Part shown: in pieces, positions 8,385-17,258 of the stretch
How positions within the stretch are numbered: position 1 is the first letter of the stretch
Layout: every line of letters begins with the position of its first letter
From: Pseudomonas sp. UBA1879
GTDB lineage: Bacteria; Pseudomonadota; Gammaproteobacteria; Pseudomonadales; Pseudomonadaceae
Length of the DNA stretch: 64,000 nt
Direction of reading: 5' to 3'
Assembly (NCBI RefSeq): GCF_002338065.1
Contig: NZ_DDHJ01000018.1
Location: 255,873-319,872 of the forward strand
Notes under the pieces: model-generated
Told to the model about the DNA's origin: nothing
The model's database searches: none
What the model saw: the letters and a program-made list of their open reading frames with translations, nothing else
Translations under genes and position numbers: made by a program

Positions 8385-9134
8385 ATGGTTCCACTGTTGC
8401 CTTTCTCTCTCACTCGTCGGCAGGTTCGTACCGGAGTCGTGGTGTGTCTGATGACCTTCTGCACCCTCGGTTGCACCCGCCAGGACGGACAGGACGTCGC
8501 CACGCAATTTGGCAATACCCGTCCTCAGGAGTTTTTTCAGACCAGCGTCGACCGCATGGCCACTCTCGCCATGCACGACAACCTCGACAGCCTTTACCTG
8601 CTGATGAACAAGCTCTACCTGCGCAACCCCGCCGAGTGGCGCAAGTCCGGGTTTGTCGATGCGCGCTCCGCCGAACGCAACGTGCGTGCGGCGATCGAGC
8701 AGCAGAAGCCGCTGGCACAACTGGGCAATCGGCGTGACCTGGCGGCCTTGAGCTATGCCCTGAGTCCGGAATTCCTTGGTGACCGGGTGGGCGCGTTCAT
8801 TTATGCCATCGGCAGCATGCTGGTCACGGCCCACGGCGGGCGCATGGAGTTCTTCATGACCGACCAGATCAACCCCAAATTCGTGAGCAACGCCGCGCGC
8901 AATATCGAAAAAGCCACCTGGCTGTTGAGTCAGCGACAGAACGCCAACGGCGAGTTGATGCTGTTTTCCAATGAGATTTCGGAGGAGGGCAGCAACCTGA
9001 GCTTTGCGACCGAATTCGGCAAGATCGTCGCGCGGCTGGATTTGCTGACCCAGATGCTGGACGAACGCTACCGGAGGATCGGCCTCAACTACGCCCAGAG
9101 TCTGCTGTTCTTGAATTTCCTGCCGGTGCAGTAG
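8385..9134 (+). CDS. Putative lipoprotein of unknown function
   Basis: 249 residues from the ATG at 8385; the frame is open for another 63 codons upstream but without a convincing start. An N-terminal hydrophobic stretch (GVVVCLMTFCTLGC) ends in a plausible though imperfect lipobox, so export and lipidation are likely. The rest is mostly helical, with no enzyme motif. The ribosome-binding site is weak. It is divergent from mltA. I do not recognise the family; a cell-envelope role is an inference from location and signal only. Confidence 0.75.
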   Translation: MVPLLPFSLTRRQVRTGVVVCLMTFCTLGCTRQDGQDVATQFGNTRPQEFFQTSVDRMATLAMHDNLDSLYLLMNKLYLRNPAEWRKSGFVDARSAERNVRAAIEQQKPLAQLGNRRDLAALSYALSPEFLGDRVGAFIYAIGSMLVTAHGGRMEFFMTDQINPKFVSNAARNIEKATWLLSQRQNANGELMLFSNEISEEGSNLSFATEFGKIVARLDLLTQMLDERYRRIGLNYAQSLLFLNFLPVQ

Positions 9135-9186
9135 CTACATGGCCCGGGCTCCATGAAACGTCCCAGACCCAGACCCAGCCCCGGCT

Positions 9187-9633
9187 TCAATAACTCTCGC
9201 CGCGAATGTATGCCTGCATTTTCTGGATGAGCCTGGCCTGTTCGGCAATCGCTTCTTTCACCAGATCGCCAATCGACAACAAACCCACCAGCTCGCCGTT
9301 GTCCACCACCGGCAAATGCCGCAGTCGGCCATTGGTCATGATCGCCATGCAATCGCCGACGTTGTCGCCAGGCGCCACGGTCTTCACGTCGCGGGTCATG
9401 ATCTCGCTGACTGGTGTGCCCAGCGACGCTCGGCCTTTCAGCTCCATCTTGCGCACGTAATCCCGCTCGCTGACGATGCCGACCACTTTGCCGTTTTCTA
9501 CCACCGGAACCGCGCCGATGTTTCTCTCCGCCATCAGCGTGATCACCTCGAACACCTTCTGATCCGGCGTGACGGTATGGGTCACACGGTGTTGTTCATC
9601 TTTGAGCTTCAGTAACTCGGCTACGGTCGTCAT
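9187..9633 (-). CDS. CBS domain-pair protein
   Basis: 148 residues from the ATG at 9633, which has GGAGAGG close upstream. Two CBS motifs are visible: residues about 12-62 with GAVPVVENGKVVGIVSERD, and about 78-128 with LRHLPVVDNGELVGLLSIGD. Such stand-alone Bateman modules bind adenine nucleotides (AMP, ATP, NADH) and regulate partner proteins. No partner domain is fused, and neighbours give no hint. The gene lies downstream of the effector-chaperone pair on the same strand, with about 176 bases between. Confidence 0.92.
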   Translation of the reverse strand: MTTVAELLKLKDEQHRVTHTVTPDQKVFEVITLMAERNIGAVPVVENGKVVGIVSERDYVRKMELKGRASLGTPVSEIMTRDVKTVAPGDNVGDCMAIMTNGRLRHLPVVDNGELVGLLSIGDLVKEAIAEQARLIQKMQAYIRGESY

Positions 9634-9809
9634 GGTGGCCTCTCCGGCACGTATTGTAAGCTCGGCCACCGTGGTCGGGCCGTGTGTAGAGAATCGTAGA
9701 GAGATGGCATTCGGGCAAGTTTTTGAAAGCGCCGCGCAGATGGCGAAAAACGTCAAGTGAGGCAAGCATTGACGTTTTTAGCCGTATTTGCGGCTTGCGG
9801 GACGATCGA

Positions 9810-10223
9810 TCAGACGAACCGTCGAGCCATCACCGGCGCAGTCGGAGCCGAAGGACGCAACAGCGCGGGGACCTCCTGGGTCTGCTTGACGAACCCTTGC
9901 ACCCAATGCACGAACGCCAACTCACTCAAGCCGTCCAGCGGCAGCTCGGCGCACAGCCGCACCTGATTGCGGTCGTCCAGCGCCAGCCAGCAACCACTCA
10001 TGGCGCTGGAGTCGAAGTTCAGGCGCAGCAGCTTTTCATGCAGCGCGGGGTCGGGGCGCAATGCCAGCCGACAGTGCAAAATCGCCACATCCCCTGCGGT
10101 GGGGATTTCAATGATGACCACTTCGCGTTGCTGGTCGAACAAGGCGCAGACGCCGTTTTCCAGCGTCAGCGTAATGCCCATCTGTTTGGCCAGGGCGTCG
10201 ATCAGGGTGGTTGCAGTTGCCAT
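9810..10223 (-). CDS. avrF: CesT-family type III secretion chaperone (AvrF/DspF-like)
   Basis: 137 residues from the ATG at 10223, with GAGGAG about eight bases upstream; a longer form from 10238 is less likely. It is a small acidic protein with the class I chaperone layout: an N-terminal helix (LIDALAKQMGITLTLENGVCALFD), paired strands, LHEKLLRLNFDSSAM, then CWLALDDRNQVRLCAELPLDGLS and a C-terminal helix. Members bind the N-terminal part of one effector as dimers and keep it export-competent. The gene starts 45 bases after the stop of the AvrE-like effector, the order seen in Erwinia dspE-dspF. Expression from the upstream HrpL promoter is likely. Confidence 0.9.
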   Translation of the reverse strand: MATATTLIDALAKQMGITLTLENGVCALFDQQREVVIIEIPTAGDVAILHCRLALRPDPALHEKLLRLNFDSSAMSGCWLALDDRNQVRLCAELPLDGLSELAFVHWVQGFVKQTQEVPALLRPSAPTAPVMARRFV

Positions 10224-10268
10224 GGATGAGCTCCTCAAATGAATGTCGTCGTGTGAACCTGCCTCACA

Positions 10269-13200
10269 TCACGCCGGCCTGAACACGCCTTGGGCGTCGC
10301 TGGCCAGGTCGCGGGCCGGTTGCGGGTCGCTTTGATCCGCCTGCTCGCCGTCCAGGGTGAATTTCTTCGGCTGGGTCTGGTCCAGCCCGTACTCGAACGT
10401 GACCTCGCCGCGCAGGCGCTCGATGCTCAGATTGCTGCCGCTTTTGAAGCTGACATAGGGCAGTGGGATCGCCAGCGAATCGTCCTTCGCCGCCGTCCGG
10501 AAGATCGCGATGCTCTTGATGCGCAAGTTGTCCTTTTTGGCGAGCATTTCTTTCAGGTCCTTGTCGGTCAGGGTCCCGGCCAGCGCGCCTTCTTCGATGC
10601 GCTGCTTGATGTCGTCGCGCACCTCCAGCTTCAACTCGGCGCGGGTGGTGCCTTTCGTGCGTTTCAGTTCATCGAGCAGGCCCTTGAGCTGCGGGTCATT
10701 GCTCATCAGGTCGTGGATGTGTTCGGCGTTGCTGGGGTTGACGTCCAGGCCCAGCAATTCTTTGGTCCAGTCGATGCCGCGTTTCGACATCGCCGCCTGA
10801 TCGACGCGATTGACGTTGTTGTGCTTGACCACCATGTCCATCAGCGACATCAGGCTCGACCCCTGTTTGGCGGCCGTGTTCTGCCGGTCCAGTTGGCGCA
10901 GGCTGGCAAGCGCGGCGAATTGGGCGTCGTTCTTCGGTGCTCCGGCGCTGAGGTATTTGGTTTTGAGCAGCAGCAGGGTGCGGTCTGCCGGATGCCCTTC
11001 GGTGGGCTGGTTTTTGGGCAGGGCGGGGTAGGCCTTCTCCAGGGTTTCGGCCAGGCTCTTCAGGTCGTTGTTTTGCACGGGCAACGCGTGCTTGAACCGC
11101 ACGTCGTAGGTCTTGCCGGTCTTGTTATCGAAGGACAGGCTCGCCGTGACACCCATCGGCGCCCCGCCGGCGATGAACAGGTTGCTGGGACGCGAACTGA
11201 ACACGGTACTGAACATCCGCGCATACCCCGAGACCGAGCCCTTTTCGAGGAACCGCGCGCGGTTGCTGCTGTAGATGTCGGTGGTCAGCCCGTCGCTGCC
11301 GTGGCCTTCCGTCCGTTCCCGCTCGGCGCTGAGCAGGGACAGGCTGGCGAGCAGCCCGGCGCCGAAACGCATGAAACCGGCGACCGGCTCGGCGTCGGTC
11401 TGGCCTTTGTTGGTCCGGGACTCGATGTTCAGTCCCACGTCGAGGTCAAAGTTGTGCTTGGTGGTCTCGCGAACCTCTTTTTCCACGCCACGGTCCATCA
11501 ACGCCATGGGCTTCAAGCCGCCTGCGTCAGGCTGCTTGCTACTGTGCAGTGGCTCCTCCATGAGGTCCTTCATGAACGCTTCGAGCTCGTCGTCGCGGAT
11601 AAAAAAGCTGAGGGCGGTGTTGTCGGTGTATTTGTACTTGCCGTCGAGGCTGCCGCCGAACCAACCGCCGTTGGACTGAATGTTCTTGTGGCTGTCGCCG
11701 GGCGTGGTGCGGGTGTCGCTGACGCCGTTACCGAAGCCGAAACTGGCGGTGCCGCTGACCGCGCCCTCGCGATTGAGCGCGACTTTCAGGCCGCGATCGA
11801 AGCGGGTGAACGTCAGCCCGAACGTACGTTCGGGATCGATGCTGCCGCGAAAACCCAGAAACGCCTTGCCTTCCGGACCAGAGACGCCACCCGTGACGCC
11901 GCCACCGTAGTTGCGGTTGAGCTTGAGGCTTTCCCTCGGTTCGAGATCGCGCAGGGCGTTGGTCAGGTTACTCACCAACGCGTCGGGCCGGGTTTCCAGA
12001 CCTTGAAGCACGCTGCGTTTGACCGGGTGGTTGTCCTTGCGCATGTACTTGAGCAGGCTTTTGGTCGCGTCGTAGCTGGCTTCCAGCGCGGCATGATTGC
12101 GGAAACCGGCGTCGGTGTAGCGCTTGATCGGGCTGCCTTCGTAGGTGTCGTTGTGCAGTTTGGCGAGTGACCTGGCGATGGCATCGAGGTTCTGCGGGCC
12201 GGTTTTTTGAGTCTCCGCGACCAATTCACTGAGCTTTTTGCTGATGTCGTCCAGCACGTTGATGTCCAGTGCCAGGCGCGCACGCAACAGCGCTTGATCG
12301 TCACCGCGTTTGCGCGAGGCATCGAGGCCGGTTTGCGAGGTGCGATGCTCCAGCGTGAAGTGTTGGTCCTGCAGCGAATTGAGCAATTTGCCCAGCGGGT
12401 GGGTGTCGCTGATCCCGCTGTTGCGCGCCACTTGCGCCACTTCGGTCAGCATGTCGTTGGCCCGGGGCTTGCCTTGATACGCCGGGTTGACCTCGCCGTT
12501 CTTGAGCAGCGCGTTCTCTTTTTCTGCCAGCTCACGCAGGGTGTGTTGCAGGTCGTCAGCCACTGCTTTGTGGAACCAGTCGAACAGCTCGGTCAGCTCA
12601 GTGAGCGCTGGAGTCTGGGCCGGGATCGGGATGGCTTTCAGCGCGTCGATACGAGAGGCCGCCGTGGGCGCGTTGACAGCGCTCATCGCGGCGGTCGATT
12701 TTTCGGCCAGGGTTCGCAAGGCGTCGGTTTCACCGGTGTAAATCGGTTTGAGGCCTTCGCGGCCTTTCCAGGCGTGCTGCACGCTGTCGGCAGGCACCTT
12801 GACAGCGCCGGTCGGTGACAGGTGAGACGTGAGGTAGTTCTGATTCCAGCGCGCGGGGGCGAACTGTTCGGATTTGATCGTCTCGATGTTGCTGCGGCCC
12901 AACACATTGAGACTCGCCTTGACGTTGCCACGCCGGGTGAAGTCTGGCTCGCCGGCCACCAATTGGTCGAAATGCTCGTGGGCCTTGCGTGTGGGGTCGG
13001 CGGGCGCCGTGGCGGCTGCCCAAGTGCCGTCACCGTTTCGGACGAAATCGCCCCGGTCGGTTTTCGCCAGCAGCTTGCCGTCGTGATCCGGTCGCAGGTC
13101 TTGCAGGGTCGCGCCTGCGAGTGGGCCGTCCACGGTGACGGGGTCCCAGCGGGGTGTTTCGGTGCTCATTTTTTTCGGGTCGGTGCTGTCGCCAGGGAGG

Positions 13201-15035
13201 CGAAACAGCTGATCGTCGCGCAGTGCGTACCAATCCTTGCCGCCACTGCTCAAGGACTGAATCGGCCCGGTGCCGGGCGGTGAGGGCAGGAACGCACGCT
13301 CACCGTTCTGGTCGTGCAGGCGCAACTGGCCGCTGCTAAGGGTCACGTATTTCTGATCGTTCTGCACCGCGACTTTGTCCACGGTGAGGTGTTCGGCGCC
13401 GCGCATGACCGTGCCTTTGGCTTCTGTCCCGCGCCCCGGCAACGCCAGGTCCGCGCCTTTGCCCATTTCGTGAGCGGCGGCTTGCGGCGCGACCTTGAGT
13501 TGCTTCAGCTTGCCGTCCTTGTCGACCAGATACGCAAAACCGTCCTGACCCGCCTGCAAGGCCTTGAGGTCTTTTTCGCTGCCTTTCTTCCATTGCTCGG
13601 TGCGCGGGTCCTGCACCAGCAGGTCGTTGCCGCTGAGGGCGATGTTGCCGCGCGGCAGGCGAATCTGCGACTGGGCGTCCGGCGTCAACGACGGCAGGCC
13701 TTTCTGCCGGTCCATGATCAGCGGTGCCATGTTCCAGCCGGGTTTGAAGTCCTGACGGTGCGGGTCCCACTGAGCGGTGTGTTCGGCGCCTTTCTGATCC
13801 TTGACCCTGGCGTGCAACTGCCCCTGATCATCGTGGAAGAAGTCGCTGACGGTGTGCTCGCCAAAAGCTGATTGCAAACGGGCGTGGGGTGTTTTCTCGA
13901 TCAGGTGCAGGTCGAGGCCGATCAGCGGCGGGCGCGAAACCATCGTGCCTTCGGGGGCGTCAGGGTCCAGCGAGGGCATGAGGTCGTTGTCGCTGATGTG
14001 CGCCTGCAGCAACTTGCCCGACGCGCTGGTGGCAAGCAGCGTGTTACCGGCGATGGTCACGGATTTCGGCTTCAGGGCCTCGTCGTTGGGCGTGCCAGTG
14101 GGCAGGCGCAGGGGCTGAATGTCGTGGACGCCGTCGCCGAACACGTGCAGCCGCTCCAGCGTCGGGGTGTGGTCGTCGTCTTCGGACAGCGCGATCAGCC
14201 CACCGCCCGTGGCGCTTCCCAGCGCAGACACCTTGTGGGTGAATTCCAGCGGCGTGCGGGGATCTTTCAGCGAGCGTACCTTGCCGTCCTCGCCCAAGGC
14301 GTAGACCGTGCCGTCGCCGACGCTGTGGAGACTTTTCAGGTTGCGGACGTGGGTGCGTTCTTTCCATTCGCCGTTTACCAGCGCGTAGAGTTTCTTTTCG
14401 TGCAGCCGCCATGCCTGGCCGTCATCGCCCACGTGGACCCCGGTGACCTGCGCCCTGTGCGCGTGATCCGGCATGGTCAGGCTCGCCGGGTTGACGTGTG
14501 TCCCGCTGCTTTTGAAGACGGACACCGAGAGGTTGCTCGCCTGCGCATGGATCAGCCGATCACGGGCGTCGATCAGCGCATAGGTGCTCTGATCGCCATG
14601 GGTGCTGAGGTGCGCGAGGCTTTTGTAACGGTCGGCAGGCGTGTTGAGGATGCCGTCGAGGAGTTTTTCGGTGTGGGTGGTGTGGCCGTCCGCGCCGAAC
14701 ACCAGTTTCTGGTTGTCCAGCGCCATGGTGAGTTTCGGCATCAGTGGCAGGGCGACCGGGGGCGGCGCCAGGCCCGGGTCGGCCAGGGCGGGGTCAGGCG
14801 TCGGTGCGCGGGAACTGCGAGGCACGGAAGCGGCGTCCCCCGGTCGCGCCCTGAACAGCCCGTCCCTCAGGTTGCGGCCCTTGGTGACCGCCGACTGGCT
14901 GAGGGTGGCCATGCGGCCCATGATGCCCGAGCGCTGGCGCGGTCCTTCGGCGGGGCCTGCTGCGTCGGCGTGTCCCGTCCGCGCCACATTGCCCGTGGGG
15001 GCGGTCCGGTGAAAAAGGTTCAGGGGTAAGGCCAT
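10269..15035 (-). CDS. avrE: AvrE/DspE-family type III effector (RopE-like)
   Basis: About 1588 residues from the ATG at 15035; an ATG five codons earlier is possible but has no ribosome-binding site. The start is polar and Ser/Arg/Pro-rich. Residues about 100-660 contain repeated propeller-like strands (LYALVNGEW, VYALGEDGKVRSL, AYLVDKDGKLKQL, WYALRDDQLFRL). Blocks I recall from P. syringae AvrE then recur in order: LGRSNIE, GREGLK, RARLALD, and near the end VSFKSGSNLSIE and the FTLDGE segment. A WxxxE motif is at W756-E760. The family is delivered into plant cells, promotes water-soaking and forms a solute-permeable channel. Oddities: it is about 200 residues shorter than AvrE1 and lacks the lysine-rich C-terminal tail. 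It stands alone, without apparatus genes. Confidence 0.93.
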   Translation of the reverse strand: MALPLNLFHRTAPTGNVARTGHADAAGPAEGPRQRSGIMGRMATLSQSAVTKGRNLRDGLFRARPGDAASVPRSSRAPTPDPALADPGLAPPPVALPLMPKLTMALDNQKLVFGADGHTTHTEKLLDGILNTPADRYKSLAHLSTHGDQSTYALIDARDRLIHAQASNLSVSVFKSSGTHVNPASLTMPDHAHRAQVTGVHVGDDGQAWRLHEKKLYALVNGEWKERTHVRNLKSLHSVGDGTVYALGEDGKVRSLKDPRTPLEFTHKVSALGSATGGGLIALSEDDDHTPTLERLHVFGDGVHDIQPLRLPTGTPNDEALKPKSVTIAGNTLLATSASGKLLQAHISDNDLMPSLDPDAPEGTMVSRPPLIGLDLHLIEKTPHARLQSAFGEHTVSDFFHDDQGQLHARVKDQKGAEHTAQWDPHRQDFKPGWNMAPLIMDRQKGLPSLTPDAQSQIRLPRGNIALSGNDLLVQDPRTEQWKKGSEKDLKALQAGQDGFAYLVDKDGKLKQLKVAPQAAAHEMGKGADLALPGRGTEAKGTVMRGAEHLTVDKVAVQNDQKYVTLSSGQLRLHDQNGERAFLPSPPGTGPIQSLSSGGKDWYALRDDQLFRLPGDSTDPKKMSTETPRWDPVTVDGPLAGATLQDLRPDHDGKLLAKTDRGDFVRNGDGTWAAATAPADPTRKAHEHFDQLVAGEPDFTRRGNVKASLNVLGRSNIETIKSEQFAPARWNQNYLTSHLSPTGAVKVPADSVQHAWKGREGLKPIYTGETDALRTLAEKSTAAMSAVNAPTAASRIDALKAIPIPAQTPALTELTELFDWFHKAVADDLQHTLRELAEKENALLKNGEVNPAYQGKPRANDMLTEVAQVARNSGISDTHPLGKLLNSLQDQHFTLEHRTSQTGLDASRKRGDDQALLRARLALDINVLDDISKKLSELVAETQKTGPQNLDAIARSLAKLHNDTYEGSPIKRYTDAGFRNHAALEASYDATKSLLKYMRKDNHPVKRSVLQGLETRPDALVSNLTNALRDLEPRESLKLNRNYGGGVTGGVSGPEGKAFLGFRGSIDPERTFGLTFTRFDRGLKVALNREGAVSGTASFGFGNGVSDTRTTPGDSHKNIQSNGGWFGGSLDGKYKYTDNTALSFFIRDDELEAFMKDLMEEPLHSSKQPDAGGLKPMALMDRGVEKEVRETTKHNFDLDVGLNIESRTNKGQTDAEPVAGFMRFGAGLLASLSLLSAERERTEGHGSDGLTTDIYSSNRARFLEKGSVSGYARMFSTVFSSRPSNLFIAGGAPMGVTASLSFDNKTGKTYDVRFKHALPVQNNDLKSLAETLEKAYPALPKNQPTEGHPADRTLLLLKTKYLSAGAPKNDAQFAALASLRQLDRQNTAAKQGSSLMSLMDMVVKHNNVNRVDQAAMSKRGIDWTKELLGLDVNPSNAEHIHDLMSNDPQLKGLLDELKRTKGTTRAELKLEVRDDIKQRIEEGALAGTLTDKDLKEMLAKKDNLRIKSIAIFRTAAKDDSLAIPLPYVSFKSGSNLSIERLRGEVTFEYGLDQTQPKKFTLDGEQADQSDPQPARDLASDAQGVFRPA

Positions 15036-15070
15036 GCTGACGCCGTCCATGCAGTGGGTACTGTGCGGAC

Positions 15071-15098
15071 TGAGTGGGGTCAGACGGCGACCGGTTCC
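15071..15098 (-). promoter_or_regulatory. Hrp box (HrpL-dependent promoter)
   Basis: Read on the minus strand: GGAACC (15098-15093), a 15-base spacer, then CCACTCA (15077-15071). This matches the HrpL consensus GGAACC-N15/16-CCACNNA at every fixed position. It faces the effector, 35 bases before the chosen ATG at 15035, and lies between that gene and the stop of the GNAT gene. Confidence 0.93.
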
Positions 15099-15113
15099 AG
15101 CCGATCGAAAAAA

Positions 15114-15707
15114 TCAGGCGGGCGCGTCAGGGGCCTTGCGTCGCGGGCGCGAGACGACGGACTCGATGTTCTTGCGGCCGATCAGCAGCGGGCTTTTGGC
15201 CTTGCGGGACGCAGGCATGTCGGCCAGCCATTTGTACATGACCAGGCAATCCACCAGACCCAGGCGGGCATGGCGGTAAGCGCGGGGCAGGCGTCCCACG
15301 GTCTCGAAACCCAACTTGCCCCACAGCGCGACCGCGATCTCGTTGGTCGCCACCACCGAATTGAACTGCATCGCCGAAAAACCGCTGTCCACCGCCAGTT
15401 GCTGAGAGTGTTCGCACATCAGCCGGGCGACGCCTTTGCCTCGGGCCTCGGGGGTGACCATGTAGCCGCAGTTGCACACATGGCTGCCAGGCCCCGCGGC
15501 ATTGGCCTTGAGGTAATAGCTGCCGAGCAACACGCCGTCTTCTTCGGCAATCAGGGTGTGCAGCGGGTACTCGAGCCAGAGATGCAGGGCCTGTTCATAC
15601 GTTATGGCAGGGTCGTAGGCGTAGGTTTCCTGCGCCCGGACCACGGTCTGGAAAGTGGGCCAGAAGCGTTCGAAATCTTCGGGCGTCATGGGGCGGATGT
15701 GGATCAT
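15114..15707 (-). CDS. GNAT family N-acetyltransferase
   Basis: 197 residues from the ATG at 15707. The acetyl-CoA loop is GYMVTPEARGKGVARLMCEH, preceded by a strand ending in YYLKAN and followed by MQFNSVVATNEIAVALWGKLGF, the complete GNAT core. The C-terminal 40 residues are basic (SRKAKSPLLIGRKN, SRPRRK) and are an add-on to the fold. Its stop lies 15 bases from the Hrp box of the effector gene, but it should have its own promoter. The substrate is unknown. Confidence 0.88.
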   Translation of the reverse strand: MIHIRPMTPEDFERFWPTFQTVVRAQETYAYDPAITYEQALHLWLEYPLHTLIAEEDGVLLGSYYLKANAAGPGSHVCNCGYMVTPEARGKGVARLMCEHSQQLAVDSGFSAMQFNSVVATNEIAVALWGKLGFETVGRLPRAYRHARLGLVDCLVMYKWLADMPASRKAKSPLLIGRKNIESVVSRPRRKAPDAPA

Positions 15708-15737
15708 GGGTGTTCCATCGGAGTTGCGAGAGCGCGA

Positions 15738-15840
15738 TGTGGGAGCCCGCTTGCTGCGGGCCGCGGTCGGACGAAGAGGTTGCGTCAGCCAACCCATCAA
15801 CAACCGACCCACTGCCTTCGCCAGGAAGCCGGTTCCCACC
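15738..15840. repeat. GTGGGAG-type intergenic repeat
   Basis: Starts with GTGGGAGCCCGCTTGCTGCG and ends about 100 bases later with GGAAGCCGGTTCCCAC, the imperfect inverted ends typical of Pseudomonas REP pairs. It fills most of the spacer between the GNAT gene and ppnN. Confidence 0.65.
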
Positions 15841-15884
15841 GTTCATATCGCGGTGTAGGTGTGAACGAGCCACCGTCTGTTTTT

Positions 15885-17258
15885 TCAGGACACCACGCGA
15901 TAACACGGCACATACGCCGCGCCGCCCGGCAGTTTCATCCGGTGCTGCTCGACGAAGGCCTGCAACAGCTTGTCCAGCGGTTTCATCACCTCGGCATCGC
16001 CATGGATCTCATACGGGCCGTGTTCTTCGATCAGGCGAATGCCCTTGTCCTTGACGTTGCCCGCCACGATGCCGGAGAACGCGCGGCGCAGGTTGGCCGC
16101 CAGTTCATGGGGCGGCAGGCCCCGGCGCAGCTGCAGACTGGCCATGTTGGCGTGGGTCGGATCGAACGGACGCTGGAAGCTTTCTTCGATCTTCAGCAAC
16201 CAGTTGAAGTGGAACGCGTCGGCCCGTTCGCGACGGAACTGGCGCACGTGTTTCAGGCCTTCGGTCATCTGCCGAGCCACTTCCGCCGGGTCGTCGATGA
16301 TGATCGTGTAGTGCTTGTGCGCTTCCTCGCCCAGGGTGGCGCTGACGAAGGCGTGCAATTGTTCCAGGTACGGTGCTGTGCTTTTCGGCCCGGTCAGGAT
16401 CACCGGGAACGGCAGGCCCTGGTTGTCTGGGTGCATCAGGATGCCGAGCAGGTAGAGGAATTCCTCGGCCGTGCCAGCGCCGCCCGGGAAGATGATGATG
16501 CCGTGACCGACGCGAACGAAGGCTTCGAGGCGTTTTTCAATGTCCGGCAGGATCACCAGTTCGTTGACGATCGGGTTCGGCGCTTCGGCCGCGATGATGC
16601 CCGGTTCGGTCAGGCCCAGGTAACGGCCGCCGTTGATGCGCTGCTTGGCGTGGGCGATGGTCGCGCCTTTCATCGGGCCTTTCATCACGCCGGGGCCGCA
16701 GCCAGTGCAAATGTCCAGCTTGCGCAGGCCCAGTTCGTGGCCGACTTTCTTGGTGTATTTGTATTCTTCGGTGTTGATCGAGTGGCCGCCCCAGCAGACC
16801 ACCATCTTCGGTTCGACGCCCGGGCGCAGGGTGCGCGCATTGCGCAGCAGGTGGAAGACATAGTCAGTGATGCCTTGGGACGAGCTGAGGTCGATGCGCT
16901 GGCTGTCCAGTTCGCTCTCGGTGTACACGATGTCGCGCAGGGCGCTGAACAGCATTTCCCGGGTGCTGGCGATCATCTCGCCATCGACGAAGGCATCGGC
17001 CGGGGCATTCAGCAGCTCGAGGCGCACGCCCCGGTCCTGTTGATGAATGCGGACTTCGAAATCTTTGTAGGCTTCGAGGATGGTTTTGGCGTTATCGACA
17101 TGGGCGCCGGTGTTGAGGATGGCCAGGGCGCACTGGCGAAAGAGGGTGTAGATGCTGCCGGAGCCTGCGGCGCTGAGTTGTTGCACTTCACGTTGCGACA
17201 GCGTCTCCAGACTACCTTTGGGACTGACTGACGCGTTGATTACCTGTCTTGGAGCCAT
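15885..17258 (-). CDS. ppnN: Nucleotide 5'-monophosphate nucleosidase PpnN (YgdH/LOG family)
   Basis: 457 residues from the ATG at 17258, with AAGGA upstream; a longer frame from 17324 is not needed. The LOG signature is present as IIIFPGGAGTAEEFLYLLG, preceded by CTGCGPGVMKGPMKGA for phosphate binding. Flanking N- and C-terminal domains give the length of E. coli YgdH (454 residues), not the short cytokinin-type LOG. PpnN hydrolyses purine and pyrimidine nucleoside monophosphates to base and ribose 5-phosphate and is controlled by (p)ppGpp in E. coli. It is flanked on both sides by REP-type repeats. Confidence 0.93.
   Translation of the reverse strand: MAPRQVINASVSPKGSLETLSQREVQQLSAAGSGSIYTLFRQCALAILNTGAHVDNAKTILEAYKDFEVRIHQQDRGVRLELLNAPADAFVDGEMIASTREMLFSALRDIVYTESELDSQRIDLSSSQGITDYVFHLLRNARTLRPGVEPKMVVCWGGHSINTEEYKYTKKVGHELGLRKLDICTGCGPGVMKGPMKGATIAHAKQRINGGRYLGLTEPGIIAAEAPNPIVNELVILPDIEKRLEAFVRVGHGIIIFPGGAGTAEEFLYLLGILMHPDNQGLPFPVILTGPKSTAPYLEQLHAFVSATLGEEAHKHYTIIIDDPAEVARQMTEGLKHVRQFRRERADAFHFNWLLKIEESFQRPFDPTHANMASLQLRRGLPPHELAANLRRAFSGIVAGNVKDKGIRLIEEHGPYEIHGDAEVMKPLDKLLQAFVEQHRMKLPGGAAYVPCYRVVS

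Noticed and set aside
10290..12170. 626-codon plus-strand frame antisense to the effector gene
   Set aside because: Its product is a Val/Gln/Arg-rich shadow of a high-GC gene; the minus strand carries the AvrE family blocks, a promoter and the chaperone.
15054..17231. 725-codon plus-strand frame antisense to the GNAT and ppnN genes
   Set aside because: It spans two recognised minus-strand genes and a repeat, has no domain pattern, and is explained by codon bias.
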